Shown: positions 1-10,252 of the stretch, one piece after another
Layout of the letters: every line of letters starts with the position of its first letter
How positions within the stretch are numbered: position 1 is the stretch's first letter
Source: Modestobacter sp. VKM Ac-2986
Lineage (GTDB): Bacteria > Actinomycetota > Actinomycetes > Mycobacteriales > Geodermatophilaceae
Assembly (NCBI RefSeq): GCF_026967795.1
Contig: NZ_JAPVBH010000009.1
Span: 20,682 to 84,681, forward strand
Length of the DNA: 64,000 nt
Reading direction: 5' to 3'
Notes under the pieces: generated by a model
The model's database searches: none
The model's input: only the letters and a program-made list of their open reading frames with translations
Told to the model about the DNA's origin: nothing
Program-made: the position numbers and the translations under genes

Positions 1-1
1 G

Positions 2-862
2 GTGCAACTGCTCGTCCGGCTGCACCTGGCCGGCGTCTACTGGGGTGACTGCACGCTGTCCAACACGCTCTTCCTCCCCGATGCCGGCACCTACACCGCC
101 TACCTGGTCGACGCCGAGACCGCCGAGCGCTACCCGACGCTGTCGGTCGGCAAGCGGGCCTACGACATCGAGCTGGCCCGCGAGCGGCTGGGCGCCGAGC
201 TGATGGACCTGCAGGCCGGCGAGCTGCTGCCCCCCGAGCTGGACCCGGTCGAGATCGCCAACAGCCTGCCCGGCCGCTACGAGGCGCTGTGGGACGAGGT
301 CACCCGCGAGGAGGTCTTCCGGGTCGACGAGCAGGCCGTCCGGGTCGCCGAGCGGCTGCAGCGGCTCAACGACCTCGGCTTCGACGTGGGCGAGATCGAG
401 CTGGTGACCTCACCGGAGGGCGCGCGGCTGCGGGTCGAGACCCGGGTGGCCGAGCCGGGGCAGCACCGGCACGAGCTGGTCCGGCTGACCGGTCTGGAGG
501 TGCAGGAGAAGCAGGCGCAGCGGCTGCTCAACGACCTGCGCTCCTACCGGGCCTACCTCGAGCAGCGCACCGGCGGCATCGTCGCGGAGGAGGAGGCGGC
601 CCGCCGCTGGCTCAGCGACGTCTACCTGCCCGTCGTGCGCGCGGTGCCGGAGGACCTGGCCGGCCGGCTGGAGCCCGCCGAGGTGTTCCACGAGGTCCTC
701 GAGCACCGCTGGTTCCTCTCCGAGCGGGCCGGCTTCGACGTCGGCACGTGGGCTGCGGCGCGCTCCTACGTGCAGAACGTGCTGCCGCGCACCCCGGCCG
801 TGCTGACCACCCCGTCGGTGATCGCCGCCCACCGTGCGGTGCCCGCGCACACGCCCGCCTGA
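2..862 (+). CDS. DUF4032 kinase-like protein, 3' part
   Basis: The reading frame is open from the window edge, so this is the C-terminal 286 residues of a longer protein whose true start lies outside. Near the edge, WGDCTLSNTLF followed about 20 residues later by LVDAETAE resembles a protein-kinase-like catalytic loop (Asp and Asn) and metal-binding Asp. The rest matches, from memory, the DUF4032 region that follows a lipopolysaccharide-kinase-like fold in actinobacterial proteins. No signal peptide or membrane segment is visible in this part. It ends 108 nt before the LpqY-like gene on the same strand. The family assignment is by recognition of the sequence; substrate and biological role are unknown to me. 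Confidence 0.7.
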   Translation: MQLLVRLHLAGVYWGDCTLSNTLFLPDAGTYTAYLVDAETAERYPTLSVGKRAYDIELARERLGAELMDLQAGELLPPELDPVEIANSLPGRYEALWDEVTREEVFRVDEQAVRVAERLQRLNDLGFDVGEIELVTSPEGARLRVETRVAEPGQHRHELVRLTGLEVQEKQAQRLLNDLRSYRAYLEQRTGGIVAEEEAARRWLSDVYLPVVRAVPEDLAGRLEPAEVFHEVLEHRWFLSERAGFDVGTWAAARSYVQNVLPRTPAVLTTPSVIAAHRAVPAHTPA

Positions 863-869
863 GTCCCCG

Positions 870-917
870 ACCGGACGCCGCCGTCCGGTTGACACGAGGT
901 GTGGCCCGGGCCACTCT
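870..917 (+). promoter_or_regulatory. Hairpin then possible promoter before the sugar transporter operon
   Basis: An 8-bp perfect inverted repeat (870-877 with 882-889, loop CCGC) can end the DUF4032 transcript. TTGACA at 889-894 is a consensus -35; CACTCT at 912-917, 17 nt further on, is a weak -10. The start codon follows at 971 with its own GGAGG, so this mRNA would have a leader. Confidence 0.35.
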
Positions 918-970
918 CCGAGGTCCACGGGGACGACGAGGTCTCCGTGGACCTACGGAGGCGGTGCACC

Positions 971-2329
971 GTGCCGGACGAGCACACGGGTCGGGACGAC
1001 GCAGGGCGGGGTGGGCGAGCGGGTCCGTCCCGCCGGCGCAGGTGGCGGCGTGCCCTGGCCGGTGCGGCCACGGCCGGGGTGCTCGGCTCCACGCTGGCGG
1101 CCTGCGGTGGTGGGTCCGGCGGCGTCCCGACGCTGACCTGGTACATCAACCCCGACGCCGGTGGGCAGACCGAGATCGCCGCCCGCTGCACCGAGGCGGC
1201 CGGTGGGCGCTACCGGATCGAGACCGCGACCCTGCCGCGCGAGGCCTCCGGCCAGCGCGAGCAGCTGGTCCGGCGCCTGGCCGCCAACGACACCTCGATC
1301 GACATCATGAGCCTGGACCCGATCTTCGTGCCGGAGTTCGCCCAGGCCGGCTTCCTCGCCCCGGTGCCGCCCGAGATCGCCGGCCGGGTCACCGAGGACG
1401 TCGTCCCGGCCGCGGTGGAGACCTCCACGTGGGAGGACCAGCTGGTCGCCGTCCCGTTCTGGTCGAACACCCAGCTGCTCTGGTACCGCAAGTCCGTCGC
1501 CGAGGCCGCCGGGCTGGACATGTCCCAGCCGGTCACCTGGGACCAGGTGGTCGCCGCCGCGCAGGAGCAGGACAAGCTGATCGGCGTCCAGGGGATCCGG
1601 GCCGAGGCGCTGACCGTGTGGTTCAACGCGCTCATCGAGTCCGCCGGCGGGTCGATCATCGCCGAGAACTCCACCGACCCCGAGCAGGTCACCCTGGGGC
1701 TGGAGTCCGACGCCGGACGGCGGGCGACCGAGCTGATGCGGGACATCTCCAACAGCGGGCAGACCGGCCCGGCGCTGTCGACGGCCAACGAGGACACCAC
1801 GGCCACGGGCTTCGAGTCCGCCGACGGGGGCTTCATGGTCAACTACTCCTTCGTCTACGCCCGGGCCCTCGGCAAGGTCGAGGACGGGACGATGGACCAG
1901 GCCACGGTCGACGACTACGGCTGGACGCTGTACCCGCAGGTCGACGAGGGCACCGAGAGCGCGCCGCCCTACGGCGGGATCAACCTCGGGGTCGGTGCAC
2001 TCAGCGAGCACCCGGACCTGGCCTACGACGCGACCGAGTGCATCACCTCGACGGAGAACCAGGCCTTCTACTTCGTCAACGACGGCAACGCGGCCTCGGA
2101 CACCACCGTCTACGACGACCCGGAGGTGCTCGAGGCCTTCCCGATGGCCGAGACGATCCGTGACTCGCTGGAGCAGGCCGCGCCGCGCCCACTGACCGCC
2201 TACTACAGCGAGGTCACCGGCGGGCTGCAGCGCAGGTACCACCCGACCGGCTCGGTCGACCCGGAGCGGACGCCGCGCGAGGCCACCGAGTTCATCACCG
2301 CGGTGTTGCGGAAGGAGCAGTTGCTGTGA
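971..2329 (+). CDS. lpqY: Sugar-binding lipoprotein, LpqY family (trehalose uptake)
   Basis: Extracellular solute-binding lipoprotein of a sugar ABC importer, 452 residues. GTG at 971 is chosen because GGAGG (957-961) lies 9 nt upstream. An Arg-rich N-region and hydrophobic stretch lead to the lipobox LAAC with Cys45 as the lipidated residue. The mature part follows mycobacterial LpqY closely in my recollection: TWYINPDAGGQTEIAARC near the start, PREASGQREQLVRRLAAND, and NTQLLWYRK. In mycobacteria LpqY-SugABC re-imports trehalose released during mycolate transfer; geodermatophilid-like bacteria lack that need as far as I know, so trehalose is the likely but unproven substrate. It is the first gene of a four-gene operon and its stop overlaps sugA by GTGA. 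Confidence 0.85.
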   Translation: MPDEHTGRDDAGRGGRAGPSRRRRWRRALAGAATAGVLGSTLAACGGGSGGVPTLTWYINPDAGGQTEIAARCTEAAGGRYRIETATLPREASGQREQLVRRLAANDTSIDIMSLDPIFVPEFAQAGFLAPVPPEIAGRVTEDVVPAAVETSTWEDQLVAVPFWSNTQLLWYRKSVAEAAGLDMSQPVTWDQVVAAAQEQDKLIGVQGIRAEALTVWFNALIESAGGSIIAENSTDPEQVTLGLESDAGRRATELMRDISNSGQTGPALSTANEDTTATGFESADGGFMVNYSFVYARALGKVEDGTMDQATVDDYGWTLYPQVDEGTESAPPYGGINLGVGALSEHPDLAYDATECITSTENQAFYFVNDGNAASDTTVYDDPEVLEAFPMAETIRDSLEQAAPRPLTAYYSEVTGGLQRRYHPTGSVDPERTPREATEFITAVLRKEQLL

Positions 2330-3288
2330 CGACGACGACCCTGCCACCGGCGGAGAAGACCGCGCCGGTGAACGCCCCGGGCCACACGACCAGCGACCGG
2401 GCGCGCAGCGAGCGCAAGCTCGGCTGGCTGCTGGCCGGCCCGGCGCTGGCGGTGATGCTGCTGGTGACCGCCTACCCGATCCTGCAGGCGGTCTACGACT
2501 CGCTGTTCGACTACCGGCTCACCGACCCGGACAACCGGTCGTTCACGGGGCTGAGCAACTACGTCGTGATCCTCTCGGACTCGACGTGGTGGATCGCCAT
2601 GGCCGTCACGGTGGTCATCACGCTGGTCACCGTCGCCATCGAGCTGGTGCTCGGGTTCGCGCTGGCGTTCGTGATGGCCAAGGCGCTCAAGGCCATCCGG
2701 CCGGTGCTCCGCGCGGCGATCCTCATCCCGTACGCGGTCATCACCGTGGTCTCGGCGTTCGCCTGGCGGTTCGCCTTCGCCATCGACACCGGGTTCGTGA
2801 ACACCTGGTTCGGGTGGCTGCCCGGCATCGGCGCCGACACCGACTGGTTCGGCGGTCAGGGCTCGGCGCTGCTGGTCGTCTGCCTCGCCGAGATCTGGAA
2901 GACCACGCCGTTCATCTCGCTGCTCCTGCTCGCCGGGCTGGCGCAGGTGCCCGAGGTGCTGCAGGAGGCCGCCAAGGTCGACGGCGCCACCTGGTGGCAG
3001 CGGCTGCGGAAGGTGACGCTGCCGAACATGAAGGCCGCGATCATGGTCGCGCTGCTGTTCCGCACCCTGGACGCCTTCCGCGTCTTCGACTCGATCTTCG
3101 TCATGACCGCCGGGGCCAACAACACCGAGTCGGTGTCGTTCCTGGCCTACCGGCAGACCATCTCCCGGCTGGAGATCGGGCTGGGGTCGGCGGTGTCGGT
3201 GCTGCTGTTCCTGGTGGTCGTGGGGATCGCGGCCCTGTTCATCAAGGGCTTCAAGGTCGACCTGGCACAGGCACGAGGGGAGGGCTGA
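2326..3288 (+). CDS. sugA: Sugar ABC transporter permease, SugA type
   Basis: Inner-membrane permease (320 residues) of the MalF/SugA kind. After a hydrophilic N-tail of about 30 residues come six predicted membrane segments. The cytoplasmic EAA loop, EAAKVDGATWWQRLRKVTLP around residues 214-233, is the contact for the ATPase. GTG at 2326 overlaps the lpqY stop (GTGA), which implies translational coupling. The stop in turn overlaps the sugB ATG. Family and position between the binding protein and a second permease make the role secure; the substrate is inferred from the LpqY resemblance. Confidence 0.88.
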   Translation: MTTTTLPPAEKTAPVNAPGHTTSDRARSERKLGWLLAGPALAVMLLVTAYPILQAVYDSLFDYRLTDPDNRSFTGLSNYVVILSDSTWWIAMAVTVVITLVTVAIELVLGFALAFVMAKALKAIRPVLRAAILIPYAVITVVSAFAWRFAFAIDTGFVNTWFGWLPGIGADTDWFGGQGSALLVVCLAEIWKTTPFISLLLLAGLAQVPEVLQEAAKVDGATWWQRLRKVTLPNMKAAIMVALLFRTLDAFRVFDSIFVMTAGANNTESVSFLAYRQTISRLEIGLGSAVSVLLFLVVVGIAALFIKGFKVDLAQARGEG

Positions 3289-4121
3289 TGTCGAGCAAGG
3301 AGAAGACCTGGTGGATCGTCGCCGGGGTCGCGATCGTCGTCTACGCGCTCTTCCCGGTCGCCTGGATCGTGTCGCTGTCGTTCAAGGCGCCCGGTGACCT
3401 GGCCAACGGGCAGTTCCTCCCCACCACGCCGACGGACGAGAACTACTCGACGATCTTCACCGGCGCCGGCGCGGACCTGTTCCTGCCCGCGCTGCGGAAC
3501 TCCTTCGGGATCTGCCTGATCGCGACGTTCATCTCCTGCCTGCTGGCGATGTTCGCCGCCTACGCGATCGCCCGGCTGGACTTCCCCGGCAAGAAGCTGA
3601 TCCTCGGCACCGCGCTGGGGGTGGCGATCTTCCCGGTCATCTCGATCGTCACGCCGCTGTTCAACCTGTGGCGCAACATCGGCCTCTACGACACCTGGCC
3701 GGGGCTGATCATCCCGTACCTGTCGCTGACGCTGCCGATCTCGATCTGGACCATGTCGGCGTTCTTCCGCGAGATCCCCTGGGAGATGGAGCAGGCCGCC
3801 CAGGTCGACGGGGCCACGACCTGGCAGGCGTTCCGCAAGGTGATCGTGCCGCTGGCGGCACCTGGGGTGTTCACCACGGCGATCATCGCGTTCTTCATCG
3901 CCTGGAACGACTTCGTCTACGGGATCTCGCTGACCTCCACCAGCGCCGCCCGGCCGGTGCCTGCCGCGCTGGGCCTGTTCTCCGGTGCCTCCCAGTTCGA
4001 GGACCCGACCGGCGCCATCGCCGCGGCGGCCGTGATCGTCACGATCCCGGTCGTGGCCCTCGTGCTCCTGTTCCAGCGGCGCATCGTCGCCGGCCTCACC
4101 AACGGCGCCGTCAAGGGCTGA
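3288..4121 (+). CDS. sugB: Sugar ABC transporter permease, SugB type
   Basis: Second permease of the importer, 277 residues, MalG/SugB type. ATG at 3288 forms an ATGA overlap with the sugA stop. Five to six hydrophobic segments are visible, the first immediately after the N-terminus (WWIVAGVAIVVYALFPVAWI). The EAA loop reads EQAAQVDGATTWQAFRKVIV near residues 166-185. It pairs with SugA to form the transmembrane channel. A longer open frame runs in from upstream, but it lies inside sugA and has no separate start signal, so I use the overlapping ATG. Confidence 0.88.
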   Translation: MSSKEKTWWIVAGVAIVVYALFPVAWIVSLSFKAPGDLANGQFLPTTPTDENYSTIFTGAGADLFLPALRNSFGICLIATFISCLLAMFAAYAIARLDFPGKKLILGTALGVAIFPVISIVTPLFNLWRNIGLYDTWPGLIIPYLSLTLPISIWTMSAFFREIPWEMEQAAQVDGATTWQAFRKVIVPLAAPGVFTTAIIAFFIAWNDFVYGISLTSTSAARPVPAALGLFSGASQFEDPTGAIAAAAVIVTIPVVALVLLFQRRIVAGLTNGAVKG

Positions 4122-4157
4122 CCGCCCCCCGTACCCCTGCTCAGAGAGGACCAGCTC

Positions 4158-5480
<1,323 letters not shown>

Positions 5481-5603
5481 CGGGCCTGCCCGGACCCCCG
5501 TGCGGGGTCCGGGCGGGGGCGGGCATGATCGCGCCGGGGTTTGTCGCGTGTCCCGGCTGCGCACTCCCCGACAGACCCTGGCCGGACCGTTGGAGGCACC
5601 AGC

Positions 5604-7232
5604 ATGGACATCACCGCGACCGACGAGTGGGCAGCACTGTCTGACCACCACCGCGAGGTGGCGTCCCGCACGCTGCGCGAGCTGTTCGCCGAGGACGCCG
5701 AGCGCGGCACCCGGCTGACCGGCACCGCCGGTGACCTCTACGTCGACTGGTCCAAGCACCGGGTGACCGACGAGACCGTGCAGCTGCTCGTCGCCCTCGC
5801 CGAGAAGGCCGGCCTGCCCGGGAAGATCGAGGCGATGTTCTCCGGGGAGCACATCAACGTCACCGAGGACCGCGCGGTGCTGCACACCGCGCTGCGCGCC
5901 CCGGCGTCGGTGCCGCTGACCGTCGACGGCCAGGACGTCACCGCCGACGTGCACGCGGTGCTGACCAAGATGGGCGACTTCGCCGACCGGGTGCGCTCGG
6001 GTGAGTGGCGCGGGGCGACCGGCGAGCGGATCACCGCGGTGGTCAACATCGGCATCGGCGGCTCCGACCTCGGCCCGGCGATGGCCTACCTGGCGCTGGC
6101 CGACTACAGCGACCGTGGCCTCACCGCCCGCTTCGTGTCCAACATCGACCCGACCGACTTCGCCGAGAAGACCCGCGACCTGAACCCGGCGACGACGCTG
6201 TTCGTGGTCTGCTCCAAGACCTTCACCACGCTGGAGACGCTGACCAACGCCACCGTCGCCCGCGACTGGCTGCTCGCCGGCGTCGGCGAGGTCGAGGGCG
6301 CGGTCGCCAAGCACTTCGTCGCGGTGAGCACCAACGCCGACGCCGTGGCCGAGTTCGGCATCGACACCGACAACATGTTCGGCTTCTGGGACTGGGTCGG
6401 CGGGCGGTACTCCTTCACCTCCGCCGTCGGCCTGTCGCTGATGGTCGCCATCGGCCGCGAGCACTACGGCGAGATGCTCGCCGGCTTCCACGCCGTCGAC
6501 GAGCACTTCCGCACCACCCCGCTGGCGGCCAACCTGCCGGTCCTGCAGGGCCTGCTCAACGTCTGGTACACCGACTTCTTCGGCGCCCAGACCCACGCCG
6601 TGCTGCCCTACAGCCAGTACCTGTCGCGGCTGCCGGCCTACCTGCAGCAGCTGACGATGGAGAGCAACGGCAAGACCGTGCAGTTCGACGGGGAGCCGGT
6701 GACCACCTCGACCGGCGAGGTCTACTGGGGCGAGCCGGGCACCAACGGCCAGCACGCGTTCCACCAGCTGCTGCACCAGGGCACCAGCCTCATCCCGGCC
6801 GACTTCATCGGCTTCGGCGAGCCGAACCACGACATCGGCGAGATGCACGACCTGCTGATGGCCAACATGTTCGCGCAGTCCTCGGCGCTGGCCTTCGGCA
6901 AGACCGCCGAGGAGGTCGCCGCCGACGGCACCCCCGCCGCCGTCGTCCCGCACAAGGTGATGCCGGGCAACCGGCCCTCGACGACGATCCTGGCGCCGAA
7001 GCTCACCCCGTCCACGCTGGGGCAGCTCATCGCCTTCTACGAGCACACCGTGTTCGTCGAGGGCGTCGTCTGGCAGATCGACTCCTTCGACCAGTGGGGC
7101 GTGGAGCTGGGCAAGGTCATGGCGCGGGAGCTCGCCCCGGCCCTGACCAGCGAGACGGCGCCGGAGATGGACCAGGACGCGTCCACCGTCGCGCTGGTGC
7201 AGCACTACCGGGCGCTGCGCGGGCGCGCCTGA
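5604..7232 (+). CDS. pgi: Glucose-6-phosphate isomerase
   Basis: Interconverts glucose 6-phosphate and fructose 6-phosphate in glycolysis and gluconeogenesis. The protein has 542 residues, the usual length. Both family signatures are present: [14 protein letters not shown] near residue 198 and [10 protein letters not shown]...[11 protein letters not shown] near 478. The GNRPST phosphate-binding motif is also present. ATG 5604 is preferred over an upstream in-frame start at 5541 because TTGGAGG precedes it and the family N-terminus begins there. The gene follows sugC by 123 nt and may share its transcription. If the transporter imports trehalose or another glucose source, pgi is the next step after phosphorylation. 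A strong tandem hairpin follows it. Confidence 0.96.
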   Translation: MDITATDEWAALSDHHREVASRTLRELFAEDAERGTRLTGTAGDLYVDWSKHRVTDETVQLLVALAEKAGLPGKIEAMFSGEHINVTEDRAVLHTALRAPASVPLTVDGQDVTADVHAVLTKMGDFADRVRSGEWRGATGERITAVVNIGIGGSDLGPAMAYLALADYSDRGLTARFVSNIDPTDFAEKTRDLNPATTLFVVCSKTFTTLETLTNATVARDWLLAGVGEVEGAVAKHFVAVSTNADAVAEFGIDTDNMFGFWDWVGGRYSFTSAVGLSLMVAIGREHYGEMLAGFHAVDEHFRTTPLAANLPVLQGLLNVWYTDFFGAQTHAVLPYSQYLSRLPAYLQQLTMESNGKTVQFDGEPVTTSTGEVYWGEPGTNGQHAFHQLLHQGTSLIPADFIGFGEPNHDIGEMHDLLMANMFAQSSALAFGKTAEEVAADGTPAAVVPHKVMPGNRPSTTILAPKLTPSTLGQLIAFYEHTVFVEGVVWQIDSFDQWGVELGKVMARELAPALTSETAPEMDQDASTVALVQHYRALRGRA

Positions 7233-7284
7233 CGCGCCTGTCGCCTGGGCCCGCCGAGTGTGGACCAGGCGACCTCGTCCACGA

Positions 7285-7320
7285 CCGTCCCCCTGCACCG
7301 TCGTCGGTGCAGGGGGACGG
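7285..7320 (+). terminator. Strong hairpin terminator after pgi
   Basis: Perfect 16-bp stem: 7285-7300 pairs with 7305-7320 around the loop TCGT. No T-run follows, as is usual for high-GC actinobacterial terminators. It starts 53 nt after the pgi stop. Confidence 0.8.
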
Positions 7321-7333
7321 CCGTCGGTGCGGT

Positions 7334-7361
7334 GTGACGTCGTCCCGGGGGACGACGTCAC
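7334..7361 (+). terminator. Second hairpin of a tandem pair after pgi
   Basis: GTGACGTCGTCCC at 7334-7346 pairs perfectly with 7349-7361 (13 bp, 2-nt gap, so the real loop is slightly larger). The palindrome GTGACGTC could alternatively be a protein-binding site for pspA, which starts at 7504. The sequence GTGCAGGGGGACGGC recurs just after it, echoing the first hairpin's right arm. Confidence 0.5.
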
Positions 7362-7503
7362 GTGCAGGGGGACGGCGTGCTGCGGCGCTGCGGGTCAACG
7401 GTGGCTGCCCGGGTACTGGGCCTGAGACGATGATCGACGACAGCGTTGCCCGGATCGTGCCGTCCACCGCCCGGTGGACCGGCGCACCGGATCAGGAGGA
7501 GCC

Positions 7504-8337
7504 ATGCCGAACCCGTTCGTGAAGCTGTGGAAGTACCTCACGGCCTCGGCCAACGACCAGATCGACCAGCGCGCCGACCCGAAGATCCAGATCCAGCAGG
7601 CGATCGAGGCCGAGCAGCAGCGCCACCAGGCCCTGGCCAACCAGGCCGCCGCCGTGCTGGGCAACCAGCGCCAGCTGGAGATGCGGCTCAACCGGCAGCT
7701 CGGTGAGATCGAGAAGCTCCAGTCCTCCGCGCGGCAGGCGCTGAACCTCGCCGACCAGACCCGCGCCTCCGGTGACGCGGCCAAGGCCGGCGAGTACGAG
7801 CAGGCCGCCCAGGCCTTCGCCACCCAGCTGGTCAGCGCCGAGCAGGCGGCGGAGGACCTCAAGCGCAGCCACGACGAGGCGCTGCAGGCCGCCGAGCAGG
7901 CCAAGGGCGCGGTGGAGACCAGCCGGATGCGGCTGCAGTCGACGCTGGCCGAGCGCACCAAGCTCATGTCGCAGCTGGAGCAGGCCAAGATGCAGGAGCA
8001 GGTCTCGGCCTCGCTGCGTTCGGTCAACGAGCTGTCCGCGCCGGGCAACACCCCCTCGCTGAACGACGTCCGGGACAAGATCGAGGCCCGTTACGCCAAC
8101 GCCCTCGGCTCGGCCGAGCTCGCGCAGAACTCGGTCGAGGGCCGGATGCTCGAGGTGCAGAAGGCGACCATCGACGTCGCCGGTGCCTCCCGGCTCGCCG
8201 AGATCCGCGCCTCGATGGGCGGCGGGACGCAGGCCATCAGCGGCAACCCGGCGGCCGGTGCGATCGAGTCCGGCGGCACGGTCGGCGGGACCGCGCTGGG
8301 CGCCGACCAGTCGGCCGAGCGGCCCGACCGCGCCTGA
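7504..8337 (+). CDS. pspA: PspA/IM30 family membrane-stress protein
   Basis: Phage-shock-protein A family, peripheral inner-membrane scaffold of the ESCRT-III-like superfamily, which binds stressed membranes. The 277 residues are almost wholly helical coiled coil rich in Gln, Glu and Ala, beginning [18 protein letters not shown] as in family members. ATG 7504 has GGAGGA just upstream. The last 50 residues are Gly-rich and probably disordered. It corresponds to the mycobacterial 35-kDa antigen (PspA), which lies in the recA neighbourhood there too. No partner psp genes sit next to it. It stands alone between the tandem hairpin after pgi and a convergent terminator shared with nei. Confidence 0.9.
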   Translation: MPNPFVKLWKYLTASANDQIDQRADPKIQIQQAIEAEQQRHQALANQAAAVLGNQRQLEMRLNRQLGEIEKLQSSARQALNLADQTRASGDAAKAGEYEQAAQAFATQLVSAEQAAEDLKRSHDEALQAAEQAKGAVETSRMRLQSTLAERTKLMSQLEQAKMQEQVSASLRSVNELSAPGNTPSLNDVRDKIEARYANALGSAELAQNSVEGRMLEVQKATIDVAGASRLAEIRASMGGGTQAISGNPAAGAIESGGTVGGTALGADQSAERPDRA

Positions 8338-8402
8338 CGAAGGACCTCGGTGCCCCCACCTCTCGCAGGCTCGAGGCGGGACCCTGCACCGGGGCCGGAG
8401 CC

Positions 8403-8436
8403 GGAGCCCCGTCGTCCTCGTGGACGGCGGGGCTCC
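8403..8436. terminator. Bidirectional terminator between pspA and nei
   Basis: GGAGCCCCG (8403-8411) pairs with CGGGGCTCC (8428-8436); the 16-nt loop has a few extra pairs. It sits between the convergent pspA and nei genes. Confidence 0.6.
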
Positions 8437-8453
8437 GTCGTCTCCGAGGCCCG

Positions 8454-9305
8454 TCAGGTGGCGGCGATCGACGCCGGGTGGCCGGGCTCGCCGGTGCGGG
8501 CGAGCGGGTCGATCGGGCTGCGCGCAGCCTGGCACTGCGGGCACCAGTAGGTCACCCGCTCCTGGGTGTCCGGGCCCTGGTCACCCAGCAGGATCGTCGT
8601 CCGGCAGCGGCGGCACGGGCGGCCCTTGCGGCCGAAGACCCAGTGGTCCTCCCCGCGGCGCATCGAGCCGGTGGTGCTCTGCTCGGGGTGGTCGCGGTTG
8701 GCCTGCATCAGCGTGCGGGCGCGGGTGACCAGGCCCGGCAGGTCGGGGACGTCGGCGACCCGGGTCCACGGGTGGGTCCGGGTCATGAACAGCGTCTCGA
8801 CCTTGTAGAGGTTGCCGATCCCGGCCAGGTTGCGCTGGTCCAGGATCGCCACGCCGATCTGTTCGTCGGGGTGCGACTGCAGCCGGCGCAGCGCCTCGTC
8901 GAGGTCCCAGTCCGGGCCGAGCACGTCGGGGCCCAGATGGCCCACCAGGTCACCCTCGGCGCTGGTGGGCACGATCGTCATGTCGTGCAGCCGGTACCCG
9001 ACGCAGTCCCACTCGCCGGTGGACAGGACAGCCCGGATGCTGTGCGCGGGCCCGCCCTTCCACGGGGAGCCGTGGCGGTAGATGTGCCAGCTGCCGTCCA
9101 TCCGGTAGTGCGTGCGCAGCGTCCGGCCGTCGGCGAACCGGGTGAGCATGTGCTTGCCGCGGGGGACGACCTCGGTCACGGTGGCACCGGCCAGGTCGAC
9201 CGTGGCCAGCTGGGGCACGCGCAGCTCGCCCTTGGTCAACGTGGCACCGGCCAGCGCGGTGTTCATCCGGTTGGCGGCCAACCAGACGGTGTCTCCTTCG
9301 GGCAT
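8454..9305 (-). CDS. nei: Endonuclease VIII-like DNA glycosylase, copy A
   Basis: Fpg/Nei family base-excision repair enzyme, 283 residues, which removes oxidised pyrimidines and cleaves the abasic site. The start MPEGDTVW gives the catalytic Pro2 (after Met removal) and Glu3. GRTLRTHYRMDGSWHIY and RNLAGIGNLY are family motifs. The C-terminal zinc finger is CxxC-x20-CxxC. ATG 9305 has a G-rich run just upstream. A near-identical-length paralogue lies 34 nt upstream on the same strand, so the two are probably co-transcribed, this copy second. The mycobacterial nei also neighbours lhr, as here. Confidence 0.92.
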   Translation of the reverse strand: MPEGDTVWLAANRMNTALAGATLTKGELRVPQLATVDLAGATVTEVVPRGKHMLTRFADGRTLRTHYRMDGSWHIYRHGSPWKGGPAHSIRAVLSTGEWDCVGYRLHDMTIVPTSAEGDLVGHLGPDVLGPDWDLDEALRRLQSHPDEQIGVAILDQRNLAGIGNLYKVETLFMTRTHPWTRVADVPDLPGLVTRARTLMQANRDHPEQSTTGSMRRGEDHWVFGRKGRPCRRCRTTILLGDQGPDTQERVTYWCPQCQAARSPIDPLARTGEPGHPASIAAT

Positions 9306-9339
9306 CCCCCCATGATCCCCGGCTGCCGGGGTCCCCGCC

Positions 9340-10191
9340 TCAGTAGGAGGCGCGCCGGGCCTCGGTGCCGGGCAGGCCGGTGCGGGCGCGCGGATCGACC
9401 GGCACCGGGGTGGCCTGGCAGGTCGGGCACCACCAGGTCACCCGCTCCTGCAGGTCCGGTCCCTGGTCGCCGAGTGCGATCGGCGTCCCGCAGCGGCGGC
9501 ACGGGCGGCCCTTCCGGCCAGCGACCCAGTGGTCCCAGCCGCGCCGGGTGATCCCGGTGGTGCTCTGGGCCGGGCGGTCGCGGTTGGCCATCATCAGCGT
9601 GCGGGCCCGCTCGACCAGCGCGCGCAGGTCCGGCACGTCGGCGACCCGGGCCCAGGGGTTGACCCCGGTGAGGAACAGCGCCTCGGTCTTGTAGAGGTTG
9701 CCGGGGCCGGCCAGGTTGCGCTGGTCGAGGACGGCGACGCCGATCTGCTCGTCGGGCCGGGCGCGCAGCCGGCGCAGCACCTCCTCGACGTCCCAGTCCG
9801 GGCCGAGCACGTCGGGACCGAGGTGGCCGACCAGCTCGTGCTCGCGCGCCGTGGGCACCAGTGCCATGTCGTGCAGCCGATAGCCCACGCACTCCCACTG
9901 GTCGGTGGTCAGCACGGCCCGGACCTCGAACGCCGGCCCGCCCCGCCACCGCGTCCCGGGACGGTTGATGTGCCAGCTGCCGTCCATCCGGTAGTGCGTG
10001 TGCAGCGTGCGGCCGTCGGCCAGGCGGGTGAGCACGTGCTTGCCGCGGGGCACGACCTCGGTGATGGTCGCGCCGGTCAGGTCGACGCTGGCGAGCCGGG
10101 GCACGCGCAGCTCGCCCCGGAGGAGCGTGGCCCCGGCGAGTGCGGTGTCCATGCGCTTGGCCGCCAGCCACACGGTGTCTCCCTCGGGCAC
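9340..10191 (-). CDS. nei: Endonuclease VIII-like DNA glycosylase, copy B
   Basis: Tandem paralogue of the neighbouring gene, also 283 residues and alignable without gaps; by eye roughly three quarters of positions match. The start is set at GTG 10191 rather than the ATG three codons earlier, because Fpg/Nei enzymes need Pro as residue 2, and this gives (M)PEGDTVW. GACGAT, a possible -10 hexamer, lies 7 nt before the GTG. The zinc finger (CxxC-x20-CxxC) and catalytic Glu3 are intact. A difference is GPGNLYKTEALF where copy A has GIGNLYKVETLF, in the helix-two-turn-helix DNA-binding region. It is divergent from the phosphotransferase gene at 10253. Confidence 0.9.
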   Translation of the reverse strand: MPEGDTVWLAAKRMDTALAGATLLRGELRVPRLASVDLTGATITEVVPRGKHVLTRLADGRTLHTHYRMDGSWHINRPGTRWRGGPAFEVRAVLTTDQWECVGYRLHDMALVPTAREHELVGHLGPDVLGPDWDVEEVLRRLRARPDEQIGVAVLDQRNLAGPGNLYKTEALFLTGVNPWARVADVPDLRALVERARTLMMANRDRPAQSTTGITRRGWDHWVAGRKGRPCRRCGTPIALGDQGPDLQERVTWWCPTCQATPVPVDPRARTGLPGTEARRASY

Positions 10192-10240
10192 GCCGTCCAT
10201 CGTCCCCGGTCCGGGCCGCCCGTGCGGAGCCCGCCCGTGC

Positions 10241-10246
10241 CACCAT
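10241..10246 (+). promoter_or_regulatory. Possible -10 hexamer CACCAT for a leaderless mRNA
   Basis: CACCAT ends exactly 6 nt before GTG 10253. It is a CAnnnT variant of the TAnnnT pattern seen at other GTG starts in this window. No Shine-Dalgarno sequence is visible. Confidence 0.35.
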
Positions 10247-10252
10247 CGCCGG

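Noticed and set aside
5541..5603. Upstream in-frame start for pgi
   Set aside because: The extra 21 residues have no homology, and the ATG at 5604 has a good ribosome site.
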